DNA of 64,000 nt from Candidatus Nanoarchaeia archaeon (GTDB lineage: Archaea > Nanobdellota > Nanobdellia > Woesearchaeales > JANQNE01). Positions within the stretch are counted from its first letter, which is position 1. The number at the start of each line of letters is the position of its first letter. Location of the stretch: positions 62,001 to 126,000 of the forward strand of contig JANQNE010000002.1 of the NCBI GenBank assembly GCA_028279725.1, written 5' to 3'. Below are positions 8,376 to 17,036 of this stretch, one piece after another. Below the pieces are notes generated by a model. That model made no database searches and was not told the origin of the DNA. It worked only from the letters and a program-made list of their open reading frames with translations. The position numbers were made by a program, and so were the translations under genes.

Positions 8376-10022
8376 ATGACAAATCCAAATATGCAGCCTA
8401 TATTTATTTTGCCAGAGGGTACGCAGAGAACTTCTGGAAAGAACGCTCAGAAAGTTAATATCTCAGCAGCTAAAGCTGTTGCTGAAACTGTAAGAACTAC
8501 ACTTGGACCAAAGGGAATGGACAAGATGATAGTTGATTCTTTAGGTGATGTTACTATAACTAATGATGGTGTTACAATTCTTGAAGAGATGAGTATTGAG
8601 CATCCTTCAGCAAAGATGATTGTTGAAGTTGCTAAGACTCAGGAAGATGAAGTTGGAGATGGAACAACAACAGCTGTAATTTTAGCTGGCGAGTTGTTGA
8701 AGAATGCTGAAGGGTTGTTAGAGCAGGATGTTCATCCGACTGTTTTGGCAAGAGGATATAGACTTGCTTCGTATAAAGCTCAGGAAATTCTTAATGAAGT
8801 TGCTGAGAAACTAACTATCAAAGATGATAAGACATTGAGGCAGATAGCTGAGACTGCAATGACTGGAAAAGGTGCAGAAGCTTCTAAGGAAATACTGGCC
8901 GATATTGTCGTAAAAGCTGTTAAGTCAGTTGCTGAAATCAATGATAAGGAGATAACTGTTGATAAGGATAATATCAAGATTGAGAAAAAAGTTGGAGGAA
9001 GTGTTGAAGATACTGAATTAGTTCAAGGAGTTATATTGGATAAGGAAAGAGTTCATTCAGCAATGCCAAGGAAGATTGATGAAGTAAAGATTGCTTTAAT
9101 CGATTCTGCTTTAGAAGTTAAGAGCACTGAAACTGAGGCTAAGATACAGATAAATAATCCAACTCAGATGCAGGCTTTTATTGACCAAGAAGAGAAGATG
9201 ATCAAGGATATGACAACTAAGATTGTTAATTCTGGTGCAAATGTTGTATTTTGCCAGAAGGGCATAGATGATCTTGCTCAGCATTTTTTAGCTAAAGAAG
9301 GAGTATATGCTGCAAGAAGGATAAGCAAGAGTGATATGACAAAATTGTCAAGAGCTACAGGTGCTAGGATTGTTACAAGCTTAGAAGATCTTAAAGAAGA
9401 TAATTTAGGGGAAGCTGGTTTTGTAGAAGAGATAAAAGTTGGAGATGAAGAGATGACTTTTGTGAAGGAATGCAAGAATCCAAAGGCTGTTACACTTTTA
9501 GTTAGAGGCGGAACAGAACATGTTGTTGATGAAGTTGACAGAGCTATAACAGATGCTGTCGGTGATGTTGCTGCGAGCTTAGCTAATGGATTAGTAGTTG
9601 GGGGTGCAGGTGCACCAGAAGTTGAAGTTGCTAAGGGGTTAAAGAAGTTTGCAAATACTTTAAGCGGAAGAGAACAGCTTGCTGTTGAAGCTTTTGCTTT
9701 AGCTGTTGAAATAATCCCTAGGACACTAGCTGAGAATGCTGGATTGGATCCTATCGATGTAATGACTGAGCTTAAATCTGCTCATGATAAGAAACAGAAG
9801 TGGGCTGGAATTGATGTTTTTACCGGCAAAGTTAAAGATTCATGGAGAGCTGGTGTTATTGAACCTTTGAAGATCAAGACACAGGCTGTTAGTAGTGCTT
9901 CAGAAGTTGCAATCATGATACTTCGTATTGATGATGTGATTTCAGGAAGCGGTGGAAGTAAAGGGGGAGATGACATGCCACCGATGCCGCCAATGGGCGG
10001 CGGAATGCCAGGGATGATGTGA
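8376..10022 (+). CDS. thsA: Thermosome subunit (group II chaperonin)
   Basis: 548 residues, full length. The ATP-binding motifs [27 protein letters not shown] and [17 protein letters not shown] and the C-terminal IDDVISG are standard. The tail is Gly/Met/Pro-rich ([15 protein letters not shown]). It forms the two-ring ATP-dependent folding chamber of the cytosol. The ATG is preceded by AGGGGGTAAT, one of the few good SD sites in the core region. Confidence 0.97.
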   Translation: MTNPNMQPIFILPEGTQRTSGKNAQKVNISAAKAVAETVRTTLGPKGMDKMIVDSLGDVTITNDGVTILEEMSIEHPSAKMIVEVAKTQEDEVGDGTTTAVILAGELLKNAEGLLEQDVHPTVLARGYRLASYKAQEILNEVAEKLTIKDDKTLRQIAETAMTGKGAEASKEILADIVVKAVKSVAEINDKEITVDKDNIKIEKKVGGSVEDTELVQGVILDKERVHSAMPRKIDEVKIALIDSALEVKSTETEAKIQINNPTQMQAFIDQEEKMIKDMTTKIVNSGANVVFCQKGIDDLAQHFLAKEGVYAARRISKSDMTKLSRATGARIVTSLEDLKEDNLGEAGFVEEIKVGDEEMTFVKECKNPKAVTLLVRGGTEHVVDEVDRAITDAVGDVAASLANGLVVGGAGAPEVEVAKGLKKFANTLSGREQLAVEAFALAVEIIPRTLAENAGLDPIDVMTELKSAHDKKQKWAGIDVFTGKVKDSWRAGVIEPLKIKTQAVSSASEVAIMILRIDDVISGSGGSKGGDDMPPMPPMGGGMPGMM

Positions 10023-10070
10023 TGATGCTTTCTCTTTTGATCTATCTTTTTATTAGAAATTTTTTGTAAA

Positions 10071-10490
10071 ATGAAAATAAACGCTTATTTATCAAATCAA
10101 AACGGTGCTCGTGTAGTTTCTAATCTCAAAAGGAATGGAATCAGAATTCTTGAGTATGGGTACAATGGATCAGGTGGAAGGCATCAGTTTAGGACAAAGA
10201 TGAACAATTCCCAGATGATGCTTCCTGTTTTTGATGGAAGAGATGCTATGTATAATCATACAATCCGGAGAGAAATACTTCGTTATGCTGCTAATGGAAA
10301 CGGCCCTATTCTTGCGTTGAGGACGGATAGTTTTGGCAAAGATGACATAAGTAATATAGTGAATGAAGAGATTGAATTTGTCGTAAAGAAAACTCATGGT
10401 AAGGTGTTTAGAGATAAGAATGAATGGTATGAAGCTGTAAGAACAGCAAAAAGAGTTCTTGAATATGGCCATAAGATAGAATTCTGTTAA
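10071..10490 (+). CDS. Hypothetical protein, 139 residues
   Basis: Not recognised. Soluble and basic, with Asn/Gly-rich segments (YGYNGSGGRHQFRTKMNNSQ) and no membrane segment. It starts 49 nt after the thermosome stop and ends 3 nt from the convergent operon. A run of T and A residues, but no SD, precedes the ATG. Confidence 0.6.
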   Translation: MKINAYLSNQNGARVVSNLKRNGIRILEYGYNGSGGRHQFRTKMNNSQMMLPVFDGRDAMYNHTIRREILRYAANGNGPILALRTDSFGKDDISNIVNEEIEFVVKKTHGKVFRDKNEWYEAVRTAKRVLEYGHKIEFC

Positions 10491-10492
10491 TT

Positions 10493-10900
10493 TCACATGC
10501 CTTTCATGCTTGAATATACTTCTTTGAATTTTTTAGCAATAGTTTCAAGGTTACCTCTTTCAAATCCAAGGTCTTCCAGCATATCTATCGCTTTTTTTGT
10601 CCTTTGGTCAGCGTTATTTCCAGTGCTGGAGTATGCCTTTTCTAAGAAAGGATTGACATAGTTATTCATTATGTTATCTTCAAATTCCCAGACAGTGCCG
10701 TGCACTGTCGGCCTTGCCTCAGGCCTTGAACTGCATATATGCCTCAGGCTTTCCAATGCAATCTTATATGAGTAGATGTTTTTTCCTGAATTAACAGCTT
10801 TGTTAAGCACGTCTTTGCAATAAGATTCTAAAGCCTGCATCTCGTTAAAATCCAGAGGTCCTTTTTTGCTAGCCATGGAGCGGATGTTTTGATTATTCAT
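10493..10900 (-). CDS. Hypothetical helical protein, last gene of the ATPase operon
   Basis: 135 residues, predicted mostly helical and soluble; no family recognised. It starts 2 nt after the ATPase stop and is surely co-transcribed with it. A partner or adaptor of the ATPase is a reasonable inference. Confidence 0.65.
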   Translation of the reverse strand: MNNQNIRSMASKKGPLDFNEMQALESYCKDVLNKAVNSGKNIYSYKIALESLRHICSSRPEARPTVHGTVWEFEDNIMNNYVNPFLEKAYSSTGNNADQRTKKAIDMLEDLGFERGNLETIAKKFKEVYSSMKGM

Positions 10901-10901
10901 T

Positions 10902-12899
10902 CTATCCTCTTGCCAGCAGATCTATGCCTGTGTCTGTTACTTTTAAGAATTTCTTCCAGCCTGTCTCGCTTCTTTCTTCAACTTCTTCAACAAGGTTGAA
11001 CATAAGAAGCTCTTTCTTTAATTGATTACCTTTTCTTGCTGAGATCTTAAGCTCTTTGTAGATCGCAGTAGTTGGAAGTGATTTTTTCTTGATTTTCTTT
11101 AGGAATGCTTTTGCATTTTCTGAGTTTTTTAAGTATTGTTTTACTTCATTCGCATTTATCTTTTCAACATCTTCTGAAGTAGTTTTCCTTTCTTTGATGT
11201 TTCTAAGAGCTCTTTCTATGTCAGGCCCTTTGAAATTTCTTTTTAGGAAGTATGTTTTCATGTTCTTAATTTCGAAACCTGACGCAAGCATCTCTTTCAT
11301 CTCGTTTACCAGGATTAATTGCTTATGGTTTACTGTGTTGTTTGATTCTTTAACCTGTTCTGGGAAAGGTTTTTTCTTTTTCTTTGGATCAACATAAATG
11401 TCTGAGAAATCACCTTTAGTTGCAACTCCTGAAGCTTTGAAGATCTTGTCAACCTTTTCAAGCTTTTTCTTTAGGTTGTCTTCTTTAACGCTTTCCTGGA
11501 AAAGTTTCATCCTTTTGGAATTTTTTATGAGCTTGGTCATACGTTCTTTTATCGTGTCGTCATTAACCTGAGTTTCTTTCATCTCGATGAAAGGAACTTT
11601 TATCATAAAAGGAGAATGATAACGCTCTGCTAGTTTTACGATTGCAGTTCCTACTGGAAGCATGTTGAAGTATTTTCTGTGCTCTCTAAGCTGCATTATA
11701 TTTGCTATAGTTTCAACGTCTTGTGGGAGGAACTGCTGGAATGCTATGTTTGTTGCTGAGTTTCCTGCAACTACATCTGATAATTTTGAAATATGCTGGT
11801 CTAAGCAGACTAATCCTACTCCAAACTCCCTTAATTCCCTGTAGACCATGTCTGTTACAGACTCTTTTATGAAGTTTGGCCTGTCTTTCAGGAAGATGTT
11901 ATGAGCTTCGTCTACCAAGATTATGCTCTGAAGAGCATTTGATTCTTTGTTCATAGATTTCTTTGCGAAATAGACATAGCTTAATATGAATTCACAGAAG
12001 AATTTCTTTTCCATGCCGTTTAATGACTGTAATTCAAAGATAGCTTTTTTGTCGAACAATTCTTCTACACTTGTTCCGTAGTTATCTTTGCAGTTGATAG
12101 CTTCTCCAAAATGTCCGAATGTTAGAGCGTATGCTATCCTTAATGAGGATTCTAACCATTCAGCTTCTCTGCTACGTCCTTTCATATCAGCTGCTTTTTC
12201 TTCTAATCTATCTCTTATCTGATACCATGTAGGGTAGTTATTTGAACCATTGTATACGCCGAAGTCCTGGAAAGCTCTGTCTAATGTTTCTCTTAGGATC
12301 TTGTGTACTCCGTAGCTTGCGAAGAATGATTCTGTTATAAGATCGCAAAGGATGTTTACCCATTGTTTTGCAGGGATCCCTTTTGGAGGTTTGTTTATGT
12401 TTGTCTTGAATAAGTTTGCAATGCTGTTGTTTCCGATTGTGAAACACATGACTTCTTTGTCCATCATCAATAAGGGTCTGAATGATTTTTTCCAGTCAAA
12501 TACTATGAATGGTGTCTTTTTCTCTATCATGTTGTTTAAGATACCAAATGCGAACATAGTCTTTCCTGAACCGCTCATTCCGCTTATACATACGTGCCTC
12601 ATCCAGTCTTTTTCTCTTAATCCAAAATTACATCTGTCCTGGTCTGCGTATGATACGATGCCTAGCTTGTATTCTGCATCTATCTGTTCTTTTACTGGAG
12701 GTTCTAACAGAACTGTTTCGTTTAGAAGAGTAGTGTTAAGGTATTTTTCGTAGAGTACAGAAAGTGCTTGCTCTATCTCTGCTTTCTTCTCTCTGCTGTC
12801 AGCCATGGTGTATTTAAGATACAAAAGATCCATCTTATTACCGAAGACCGGCTTAAGCTTTCTGCATAATTCCTGGATAGATATGTTGTAGTTTCTCAT
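10902..12899 (-). CDS. HerA/VirB4-like P-loop ATPase with C-terminal winged-helix region
   Basis: 665 residues. Walker A GMSGSGKT (about residues 109-116) is followed by FIVFDWKKSF, and Walker B is IILVDEAHNIFL (about 328-339). This is the pattern of HerA/FtsK-superfamily hexameric translocases and VirB4/TraC-type ATPases. Residues after about 470 are Lys-rich, and the end (TAIYKELKISARKGNQLKKEL...TDTGIDLL) looks like a winged helix. No transmembrane segment. It overlaps the upstream mini P-loop gene by 4 nt. DNA or protein translocation is likely; which one is unknown. It reads toward the same side as the neighbouring island. Confidence 0.8.
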   Translation of the reverse strand: MRNYNISIQELCRKLKPVFGNKMDLLYLKYTMADSREKKAEIEQALSVLYEKYLNTTLLNETVLLEPPVKEQIDAEYKLGIVSYADQDRCNFGLREKDWMRHVCISGMSGSGKTMFAFGILNNMIEKKTPFIVFDWKKSFRPLLMMDKEVMCFTIGNNSIANLFKTNINKPPKGIPAKQWVNILCDLITESFFASYGVHKILRETLDRAFQDFGVYNGSNNYPTWYQIRDRLEEKAADMKGRSREAEWLESSLRIAYALTFGHFGEAINCKDNYGTSVEELFDKKAIFELQSLNGMEKKFFCEFILSYVYFAKKSMNKESNALQSIILVDEAHNIFLKDRPNFIKESVTDMVYRELREFGVGLVCLDQHISKLSDVVAGNSATNIAFQQFLPQDVETIANIMQLREHRKYFNMLPVGTAIVKLAERYHSPFMIKVPFIEMKETQVNDDTIKERMTKLIKNSKRMKLFQESVKEDNLKKKLEKVDKIFKASGVATKGDFSDIYVDPKKKKKPFPEQVKESNNTVNHKQLILVNEMKEMLASGFEIKNMKTYFLKRNFKGPDIERALRNIKERKTTSEDVEKINANEVKQYLKNSENAKAFLKKIKKKSLPTTAIYKELKISARKGNQLKKELLMFNLVEEVEERSETGWKKFLKVTDTGIDLLARG

Positions 12900-13174
12900 C
12901 TTGAATAGTTGTTTGCATCAGGTCCTCTTAGTTTTGTGAATCTGACATCATAACCCTCCATTAACCTGTATATTTCTTCACGTTCTATATAATTGACTGC
13001 AGCTTCTGACAATAATGTTTTTCCTGTTCCGCCTTTACCTCCAGAAAGATTAATCGTTCCTTTTGGCTGATGTGCTTTGTCTGGATCAATTGTATTTCTT
13101 ATCTGCTCAATAGGTTCTGCAAGAAATTTTCCCATGGCCATCATTCTATTTATTATTTCGTTTATGTCTGACAT
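12896..13174 (-). CDS. Minimal P-loop protein (ParA/Mrp-like Walker A only)
   Basis: 92 residues. GTINLSGGKGGTGKTLLSE is a deviant Walker A of the ParA/MinD/Mrp type, but the protein ends about 40 residues later, before any switch I, switch II or sugar-binding region. The ORF has clean boundaries, a 1-nt gap to the upstream gene and a 4-nt overlap with the ATPase, so it is not an obvious frameshift remnant. Its short C-terminus (FTKLRGPDANNYSR) matches nothing I know. Confidence 0.7.
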   Translation of the reverse strand: MSDINEIINRMMAMGKFLAEPIEQIRNTIDPDKAHQPKGTINLSGGKGGTGKTLLSEAAVNYIEREEIYRLMEGYDVRFTKLRGPDANNYSR

Positions 13175-13175
13175 T

Positions 13176-13628
13176 TTAGATCAATGAATCCAGCAAACTA
13201 GATTTGCTCTCTTTTTCTTTTAGCTCTCTAACATATTCTCTTAACTCTCTTTTTAGTGATGCTACGTCTCTAAAGAAGTTCAGTTTTTCAGCTATTTTTA
13301 GCTCTTCAACATCAATCTTCTTTTTTCTTAATTCTGAGATAGCTTTGATTATCTCGCTGCTGACATGAGCGTTCTGAGGGTTGCTTATATCCGGGAACTT
13401 TGCTGCTGTGTTGTCTATTTCTAGCTTTAGCTTGTCACAATGCTGCATGATATCGTGATTGACCTCTATCCTCTTTTTTATGAAGAATTCTATATCCTGA
13501 ACAACTTCTTTGACAGAGTCTACGCTTTCTGACTTTAGGTCTTTAAAAAGCTGCTCTACATCGTCTTTCTTAGTATCGACCTTATAGTCGTCTTTTATGC
13601 CTATTTTTGACAGTTCGTTAATATCCAT
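13176..13628 (-). CDS. Coiled-coil protein, first gene of the ATPase operon
   Basis: 150 residues rich in Lys, Glu, Asp and Leu heptads (ELRKKKIDVEELKIAEKL; LKRELREYVRELKEKESK). No known domain. A TATA box (CATTTATATAC, about 13695-13705) lies about 70 nt upstream, and a GGGGTGTAAAA stretch near the ATG may act as SD. Confidence 0.7.
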   Translation of the reverse strand: MDINELSKIGIKDDYKVDTKKDDVEQLFKDLKSESVDSVKEVVQDIEFFIKKRIEVNHDIMQHCDKLKLEIDNTAAKFPDISNPQNAHVSSEIIKAISELRKKKIDVEELKIAEKLNFFRDVASLKRELREYVRELKEKESKSSLLDSLI

Positions 13629-13755
13629 TTTTACACCCCGTAGAAGAGCGGAAATACCTGAAATACGCTCTCTAAGGTAGTGGAAAACCTTACTTGTATA
13701 TAAATGTTTCTATTGTTGTCACTATGTTGTGGTAATATGGTTTAAGGGGTAATTA

Positions 13756-13826
13756 TTTTCTATATAGAAAATAAATAGACCAAAAAAAAGCTCGCAAGAA
13801 GTTTGGTGGGTTATAATGAGCTTTTT
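13756..13826 (-). terminator. Module A end: terminator hairpin plus conserved palindromic tail
   Basis: Read on the minus strand, AAAAAGCTC...GAGC forms a hairpin followed by eight T residues, then GGTCTATTTATTTTC and a perfect 16-bp palindrome TTTTCTATATAGAAAA (13756-13771). Nearly the same tail occurs at 18758-18793, at the end of module B. Confidence 0.75.
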
Positions 13827-13860
13827 GTTATATGAAGGATGCAGTCAGCTAAAAGAAAAG

Positions 13861-13985
13861 AGGTGTGAAAGTCTTAGTTTCGATTGTGTTGTGCTATCGA
13901 TAAGATACACAAAGGGACTATATTTATGGAGGCGATCCCTGGCGGCAGTTTCCCCACAAAGCAAAACTAAGAGCAATCACACCCC
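13861..13985 (-). ncRNA. GGTGTGA-closed structured element, copy 1
   Basis: The ends pair in order: GGTGTGA/TCACACC, CTTAGTTT/AAACTAAG, TTGTG/CACAA, with a short asymmetric internal loop between the first two helices. On the minus strand it is followed by CTCTTTTCTTTT. The same closing helices recur at 19191-19454. It may be a terminator, a processed RNA or both. Confidence 0.5.
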
Positions 13986-14023
13986 TTTTTGGCAGTATGT
14001 GGTGTGGTTGGGCGAAAAGAAAA

Positions 14024-14150
14024 GAGGCGTGAAGGCCTTGGATTGTTTGCCTGTTTCTGATTACAACAGTCTGGGATTATTTTTTTACAGCTTTTAGCGG
14101 AAGCTGGAAAACTTTACCCTAGGCAAAAAGAATAAGGCTGTTCACACCCC
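14024..14150 (-). terminator. GGCGTGAA-closed hairpin, related to copy 1
   Basis: Arms GGCGTGAA and TTCACACC enclose about 110 nt with further small hairpins, and the minus-strand 3' side is CCTCTTTTCTTTT. It lies between the MQT-type gene and copy 1, so two terminator-like elements stand in tandem. Confidence 0.5.
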
Positions 14151-14181
14151 TTGTAGCACCTCTCCGGAGGGAGAAAGTACC

Positions 14182-14346
14182 CTATGTTCTTTGTAACTGA
14201 TATGCTTCAAATTGAAGTTCAAGATCATCATCACTCATGACTCTGCTTCTTGATTGTCTTTCGGTGGCTGTTTCTGTCTGATTTTCTGGATTGTCTCGGA
14301 AGTTCCTTTCTTCGCTCTGCAATTTTTCTTTGTTAGAGGTTTGCAT
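14182..14346 (-). CDS. MQT-type Asn/Gln/Arg-rich small protein (module A)
   Basis: 54 residues, starting MQTSNKEKLQSEER and ending YQLQRT. It has AAAGGAG 7 nt before the ATG. It is hydrophilic with no membrane segment. Its beginning, end and position match the 40-residue protein at 19470-19592 (MQTNNKKTVN...NTRT), which occupies the same place in module B. Function unknown. Confidence 0.7.
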   Translation of the reverse strand: MQTSNKEKLQSEERNFRDNPENQTETATERQSRSRVMSDDDLELQFEAYQLQRT

Positions 14347-14410
14347 CTATAACTCCTTTAGGTTTAAGGTTAACTATTTTATGATAAGATTTTGATTACG
14401 AATTTAAAAT

Positions 14411-14538
14411 GAGGGGGACAGGACGGACTGAAACGGGAATGGGAACACAAGGCTAATGTCACATCGAAGCTTGTTCGTTCCACTTCTCAGGCGTTGTTGA
14501 AAGCACCTTCCCTTGGTAAAAAAAGTCCTGCCCCCCTC
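14411..14538 (-). terminator. Long GC-rich hairpin terminator
   Basis: Minus-strand arms GAGGGGGGCAGGAC and GTCCTGTCCCCCTC, about 100 nt apart, followed by ATTTTAAATT. It ends the 113-residue membrane gene unit. Confidence 0.6.
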
Positions 14539-14569
14539 GTTGTTTATCTTTGTTGCTCTTCTCAATTTC

Positions 14570-14911
14570 TTATGAGCTTCCTCCAATGTCCATCAATCTT
14601 TTAAAAAATTCACCTACTACTATGAATGAGATGAAAGCGAATGAGTAGCTTGCAAGCCTAATCTCTCTTTTTGATGCATGTGCTTCTGGGTTTATGATTT
14701 TTCTTGTTTTCCCATAGCATATAAGAAGCAGACAAAATAACCAATACCATGGCCATGCAATGAATCCAAATATACTACAACCAATCATTGATGTAATATA
14801 TGTTGAGATTTTTCTTTCTGTTTTTCTTGCTACGAAAAATCCAAAGGTAATACCTGAGATGATCCAGGCGATCATCATCAGATCTTCATGCCTTCCTGTG
14901 AGGCCGAACAT
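14570..14911 (-). CDS. Membrane protein, 113 residues
   Basis: About four hydrophobic segments (MMIAWIISGITFGFFVA, MIGCSIFGFIAWPWYWLFCL, FAFISFIVVGEFF). I place the start at ATG 14911 because AAAGGAGT lies 5 nt upstream. The frame is open to an ATG at 14941, but that one has no SD. No family recognised. Confidence 0.65.
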   Translation of the reverse strand: MFGLTGRHEDLMMIAWIISGITFGFFVARKTERKISTYITSMIGCSIFGFIAWPWYWLFCLLLICYGKTRKIINPEAHASKREIRLASYSFAFISFIVVGEFFKRLMDIGGSS

Positions 14912-14985
14912 AATGACTCCTTTGTTATCGGAAATACTCATCTTTGATCTTGCTGAGATCTGAAATCAATACTCCCAATAAAAGA

Positions 14986-15076
14986 GAGGGAGCAGGCTGA
15001 AGCTAAGGCAGGACTATGTTGGGCCCGTGATTCCCAGCATCTTTGTCACTGTGCTTATTACAACACCTGCTCCCTC
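14986..15076 (-). terminator. Hairpin terminator after a micropeptide gene
   Basis: Perfect 11-bp arms GAGGGAGCAGG/CCTGCTCCCTC, then CTCTTTTATT on the minus strand. The hairpin begins 13 nt after the micropeptide stop at 15090. Confidence 0.65.
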
Positions 15077-15089
15077 GACCGCAACTTGA

Positions 15090-15161
15090 CTACGCAGTAT
15101 TCTTCCGTAAGTTGTTCATGGTTGACCCTTTATTATTGGGCCGGCTTCGAGATTTTTGCAT
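15090..15161 (-). CDS. Asn/Arg/Ser-rich micropeptide, 23 residues
   Basis: The peptide begins MQKSRSRPNNKGST and ends RKNTA. AAAGGAGAAAACAA precedes the ATG, and a strong hairpin terminator follows the stop directly. Start, SD style and composition match other micropeptides in module A. Confidence 0.5.
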   Translation of the reverse strand: MQKSRSRPNNKGSTMNNLRKNTA

Positions 15162-15301
15162 TTGTTTTCTCCTTTGAGAAATGTGAAAGATGAAACGAAA
15201 AAAAGGGCTTGGGCTGGGGAGTTACGCAGGTATTATCTCTGCCTCTCTCATTTTTTGCCCTGGTTAAAGATTTCTAGCGGATCTAAAGATCCTATGCCAG
15301 A

Positions 15302-15355
15302 TTAGTTTCGAATTGTAATTCTTATCGATTGTCCTAAGAACTCAGTCTTGAACAT
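15302..15355 (-). CDS. Micropeptide, 17 residues
   Basis: MFKTEFLGQSIRITIRN, with TTGGAGGG 8 nt before the ATG. Supported only by the SD and by its setting among similar units. Confidence 0.35.
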   Translation of the reverse strand: MFKTEFLGQSIRITIRN

Positions 15356-15488
15356 AGAGCGACCCTCCAAGGTTAACTGGTTGAACGGTTATTGCGATGA
15401 ATCCCCTATTTTGATAAAAGGGGGATAAAGAACCAGTTTTGAATCTTTGTTAAGACCTGAAATTGGTTCTCTTAAGATGAGAAAGAGA

Positions 15489-15536
15489 CAGGCTTGCAGC
15501 TCAACTGCTCTTGAAAACTTTATGAGAGCAAGCCTG
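15489..15536 (-). terminator. Hairpin terminator
   Basis: Minus-strand arms GCAGGCTTGC and GCAAGCCTGT followed by CTCTTTCTC. A second, weaker hairpin (AGAACCA...TGGTTCTTT) follows at about 15430-15475. Confidence 0.5.
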
Positions 15537-15602
15537 CCCTTCTCCTGAAGTAAGTCAAATGCTTTGACTTTAAGTGACATTGTGCCACTTTATGTTTTGG
15601 TA

Positions 15603-15647
15603 TTAAGCAGTTATGTTTGACTTACAGAGGCCGTTTCTCTGGGTCAA
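15603..15647 (-). CDS. Possible micropeptide, 14 residues, TTG start
   Basis: MTQRNGLCKSNITA from TTG 15647, 8 nt after GAAGGAGG. The stretch also forms a small hairpin resembling one at 16060-16080, so an RNA role is equally possible. Confidence 0.28.
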   Translation of the reverse strand: MTQRNGLCKSNITA

Positions 15648-15773
15648 AGGCTTTTCCTCCTTCAAGAAGGCGCATGATTGGAAATGTTGCTGTTTCTGAC
15701 AAACTCCTCAAGCTTGTCAGGGATCTATGTTCACGAATCTTTTTGAGATTCTGCTTGTTTTCGAATTAAAAAC

Positions 15774-15818
15774 GTAGGCTCCAAGCCTTTTGTTTTACCT
15801 CCAGAACCTGGAGCCTAC
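15774..15818 (-). terminator. Terminator hairpin, family GTAGGCTCC with TTTTTAATTCGA tail
   Basis: Arms GTAGGCTCCA/TGGAGCCTAC on the minus strand, then CGTTTTTAATTCGA. The copies at 16762 and 17171 have a different but equally complementary stem (GCAAGGCTCT/AGAGCCTTGC) and the same tail. Confidence 0.65.
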
Positions 15819-15842
15819 TCTTGAAAAGCTACAGTCCTTTAA

Positions 15843-15887
15843 TTACGATGTGTCGTTGGCCGACCGATTGTTCCTGTTTGAAATCAT
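15843..15887 (-). CDS. Asn-rich micropeptide, 14 residues
   Basis: MISNRNNRSANDTS. AAAAGGAGAAA lies 8-11 nt upstream, and a terminator hairpin (15774-15818) lies 24 nt downstream. Confidence 0.45.
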   Translation of the reverse strand: MISNRNNRSANDTS

Positions 15888-15986
15888 AGAGATGATTTCT
15901 CCTTTTTGATTGAGTTAAAGAAACACAGAGATGTAGAAACCATAATCACATTTAGAGAACATATCCTTTTATGGGAAATGGATTTT

Positions 15987-16017
15987 ATATTATTTTATGA
16001 AGCATTACATGCTTCCT
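15987..16017 (-). repeat. GAAGCA hairpin repeat, copy 1
   Basis: GGAAGCATGTAATGCTTC then ATAAAATAATA on the minus strand. Two further copies at 16619 and 16983 keep the stem and the A-rich tail. Confidence 0.6.
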
Positions 16018-16060
16018 TTTGTTATCCATCTAGTCCTAAAAACATGATCTTCTGAACGAC

Positions 16061-16312
16061 TTATAGGGTCCATTTCCCTAGGTCATTCAAACTCTTTCCT
16101 GTGTAAGGCGGAAAAAAGAAAACAGCATCTGAGCAGCTGTATGTATGACGTGAAATTTGGATGTCTGCTGCCTCTATCTTATCTGAGGTTATCGCTGCTG
16201 GTCTTTCAGTGACAGCAGATTCTTGAACTGCAGCGTTTTGAATGAAAATTGTAGGAAGCTGCTCAGCAGGTATTGGACTCATGAGTATAATACATGAGCA
16301 AAGAGTCATCAT
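16061..16312 (-). CDS. Small secreted or membrane-anchored protein, 83 residues
   Basis: Starts MMTLCSCIILMSPIPAEQLP, a short hydrophobic segment with two Cys residues, followed by a Thr/Ala-rich soluble part. GAAAGGAGGTGAT, a 13-nt match to the 16S rRNA end, lies upstream, with the ATG 11 nt after GGAGG. No family recognised. Confidence 0.6.
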   Translation of the reverse strand: MMTLCSCIILMSPIPAEQLPTIFIQNAAVQESAVTERPAAITSDKIEAADIQISRHTYSCSDAVFFFPPYTGKSLNDLGKWTL

Positions 16313-16446
16313 AGCCTATCATCACCTCCTTTCGGTTGACTCTTGAAAAAAAATCCGATTCAGAATGCATGTAAAGGTTAATTGACTGACTTACTAGTTC
16401 CGATTACTAGTGTCATAGGAAGTTTTCTCCCTGTCCGTTTCCGCGG

Positions 16447-16509
16447 TTATGGCATCTTCTTCTGGCCGATTTCTGGGTTTGCGATCCGGAAATTGTTCAT
16501 TACATTCAT
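16447..16509 (-). CDS. Micropeptide, 20 residues
   Basis: MNVMNNFRIANPEIGQKKMP. AAAGGGAGAACCCCAAA precedes the ATG. Leader and first codons resemble the peptide at 16844-16891 (AAGGAGAACCAAATT then ATG), so the two look like duplicates that have diverged. Confidence 0.45.
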   Translation of the reverse strand: MNVMNNFRIANPEIGQKKMP

Positions 16510-16618
16510 TTTGGGGTTCTCCCTTTGGTTACTAGTTTTTTTGGGATCAAATCCTCCGGAGCTTTCAAAGAACACATAGATCACTTTTTGGAGCTAGGAA
16601 TCTTTTGACTTACTGTCA

Positions 16619-16649
16619 TTATTATTTTATGAAGCATTACAAGCTTCCT
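16619..16649 (-). repeat. GAAGC hairpin repeat, copy 2
   Basis: GGAAGCTTGTAATGCTTC then ATAAAATAATAATGAC on the minus strand. It is enclosed by a larger stem ATCACTTTAGGAGC/GCTCCAAAAAGTGAT. Confidence 0.55.
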
Positions 16650-16761
16650 CTGTTTCTTTGCTCCTAAAGTGATTAAGTTTTAACCTCCTTTCTTTTGGTT
16701 AATATTCTGACACCTTTATGTAAAACCTCACCAGGTGAGGCTGTTGATCTCGAATTAAAAA

Positions 16762-16805
16762 GCAAGGCTCTAAGCCTGATAAACAGGGTTTGCGAAGAGC
16801 CTTGC
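16762..16805 (-). terminator. Terminator hairpin, GCAAGGCTCT family
   Basis: Arms GCAAGGCTCT/AGAGCCTTGC, then TTTTTAATTCGAGATC. It follows the micropeptide at 16844. Confidence 0.7.
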
Positions 16806-16843
16806 TCCAGGTTTAAGACCTTTCTTTCGACTTATTTTTTCTT

Positions 16844-16891
16844 TTAGCCGACAAACTCGCTTTTGTTAACGTTCATATTCATTACAATCAT
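16844..16891 (-). CDS. Micropeptide, 15 residues
   Basis: MIVMNMNVNKSEFVG, with AAGGAG 9 nt upstream and a terminator hairpin about 38 nt downstream. Confidence 0.45.
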   Translation of the reverse strand: MIVMNMNVNKSEFVG

Positions 16892-16982
16892 AATTTGGTT
16901 CTCCTTATGATTAGCCATTTTTTTGGTTTACACATTTTAGACTGTCAAAGAACAAATGAAAGCCAACTGTTAAAGGCTAGTG

Positions 16983-17009
16983 TATTATTTTGCGAAGCTT
17001 TGCTTCCGC
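16983..17009 (-). repeat. GAAGC hairpin repeat, copy 3
   Basis: GCGGAAGCAAAGCTTCGC then AAAATAATACA on the minus strand, inside a larger stem CCAACTG/CAGTTGG. The stem bases differ from copies 1 and 2 but stay paired. Confidence 0.5.
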
Positions 17010-17036
17010 GGTGCCTTTGTCCGTCTGATTCTTCAT

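Noticed and set aside
13816..14097. 93-codon plus-strand frame
   Set aside because: It runs across two structured GGTGTGA/GGCGTGAA elements, has no SD or TATA box in a useful place, and opposes every island gene.
14404..14586. 60-codon minus-strand frame after the 113-residue membrane gene
   Set aside because: It overlaps that gene and reads through a long GC-rich terminator hairpin.
15389..15580. 63-codon minus-strand frame
   Set aside because: No SD, and it spans a perfect terminator hairpin and another stem.
16382..16579. 65-codon plus-strand hydrophobic frame
   Set aside because: No start signal; it is antisense to a micropeptide gene with an SD and lies in a hairpin-rich stretch.
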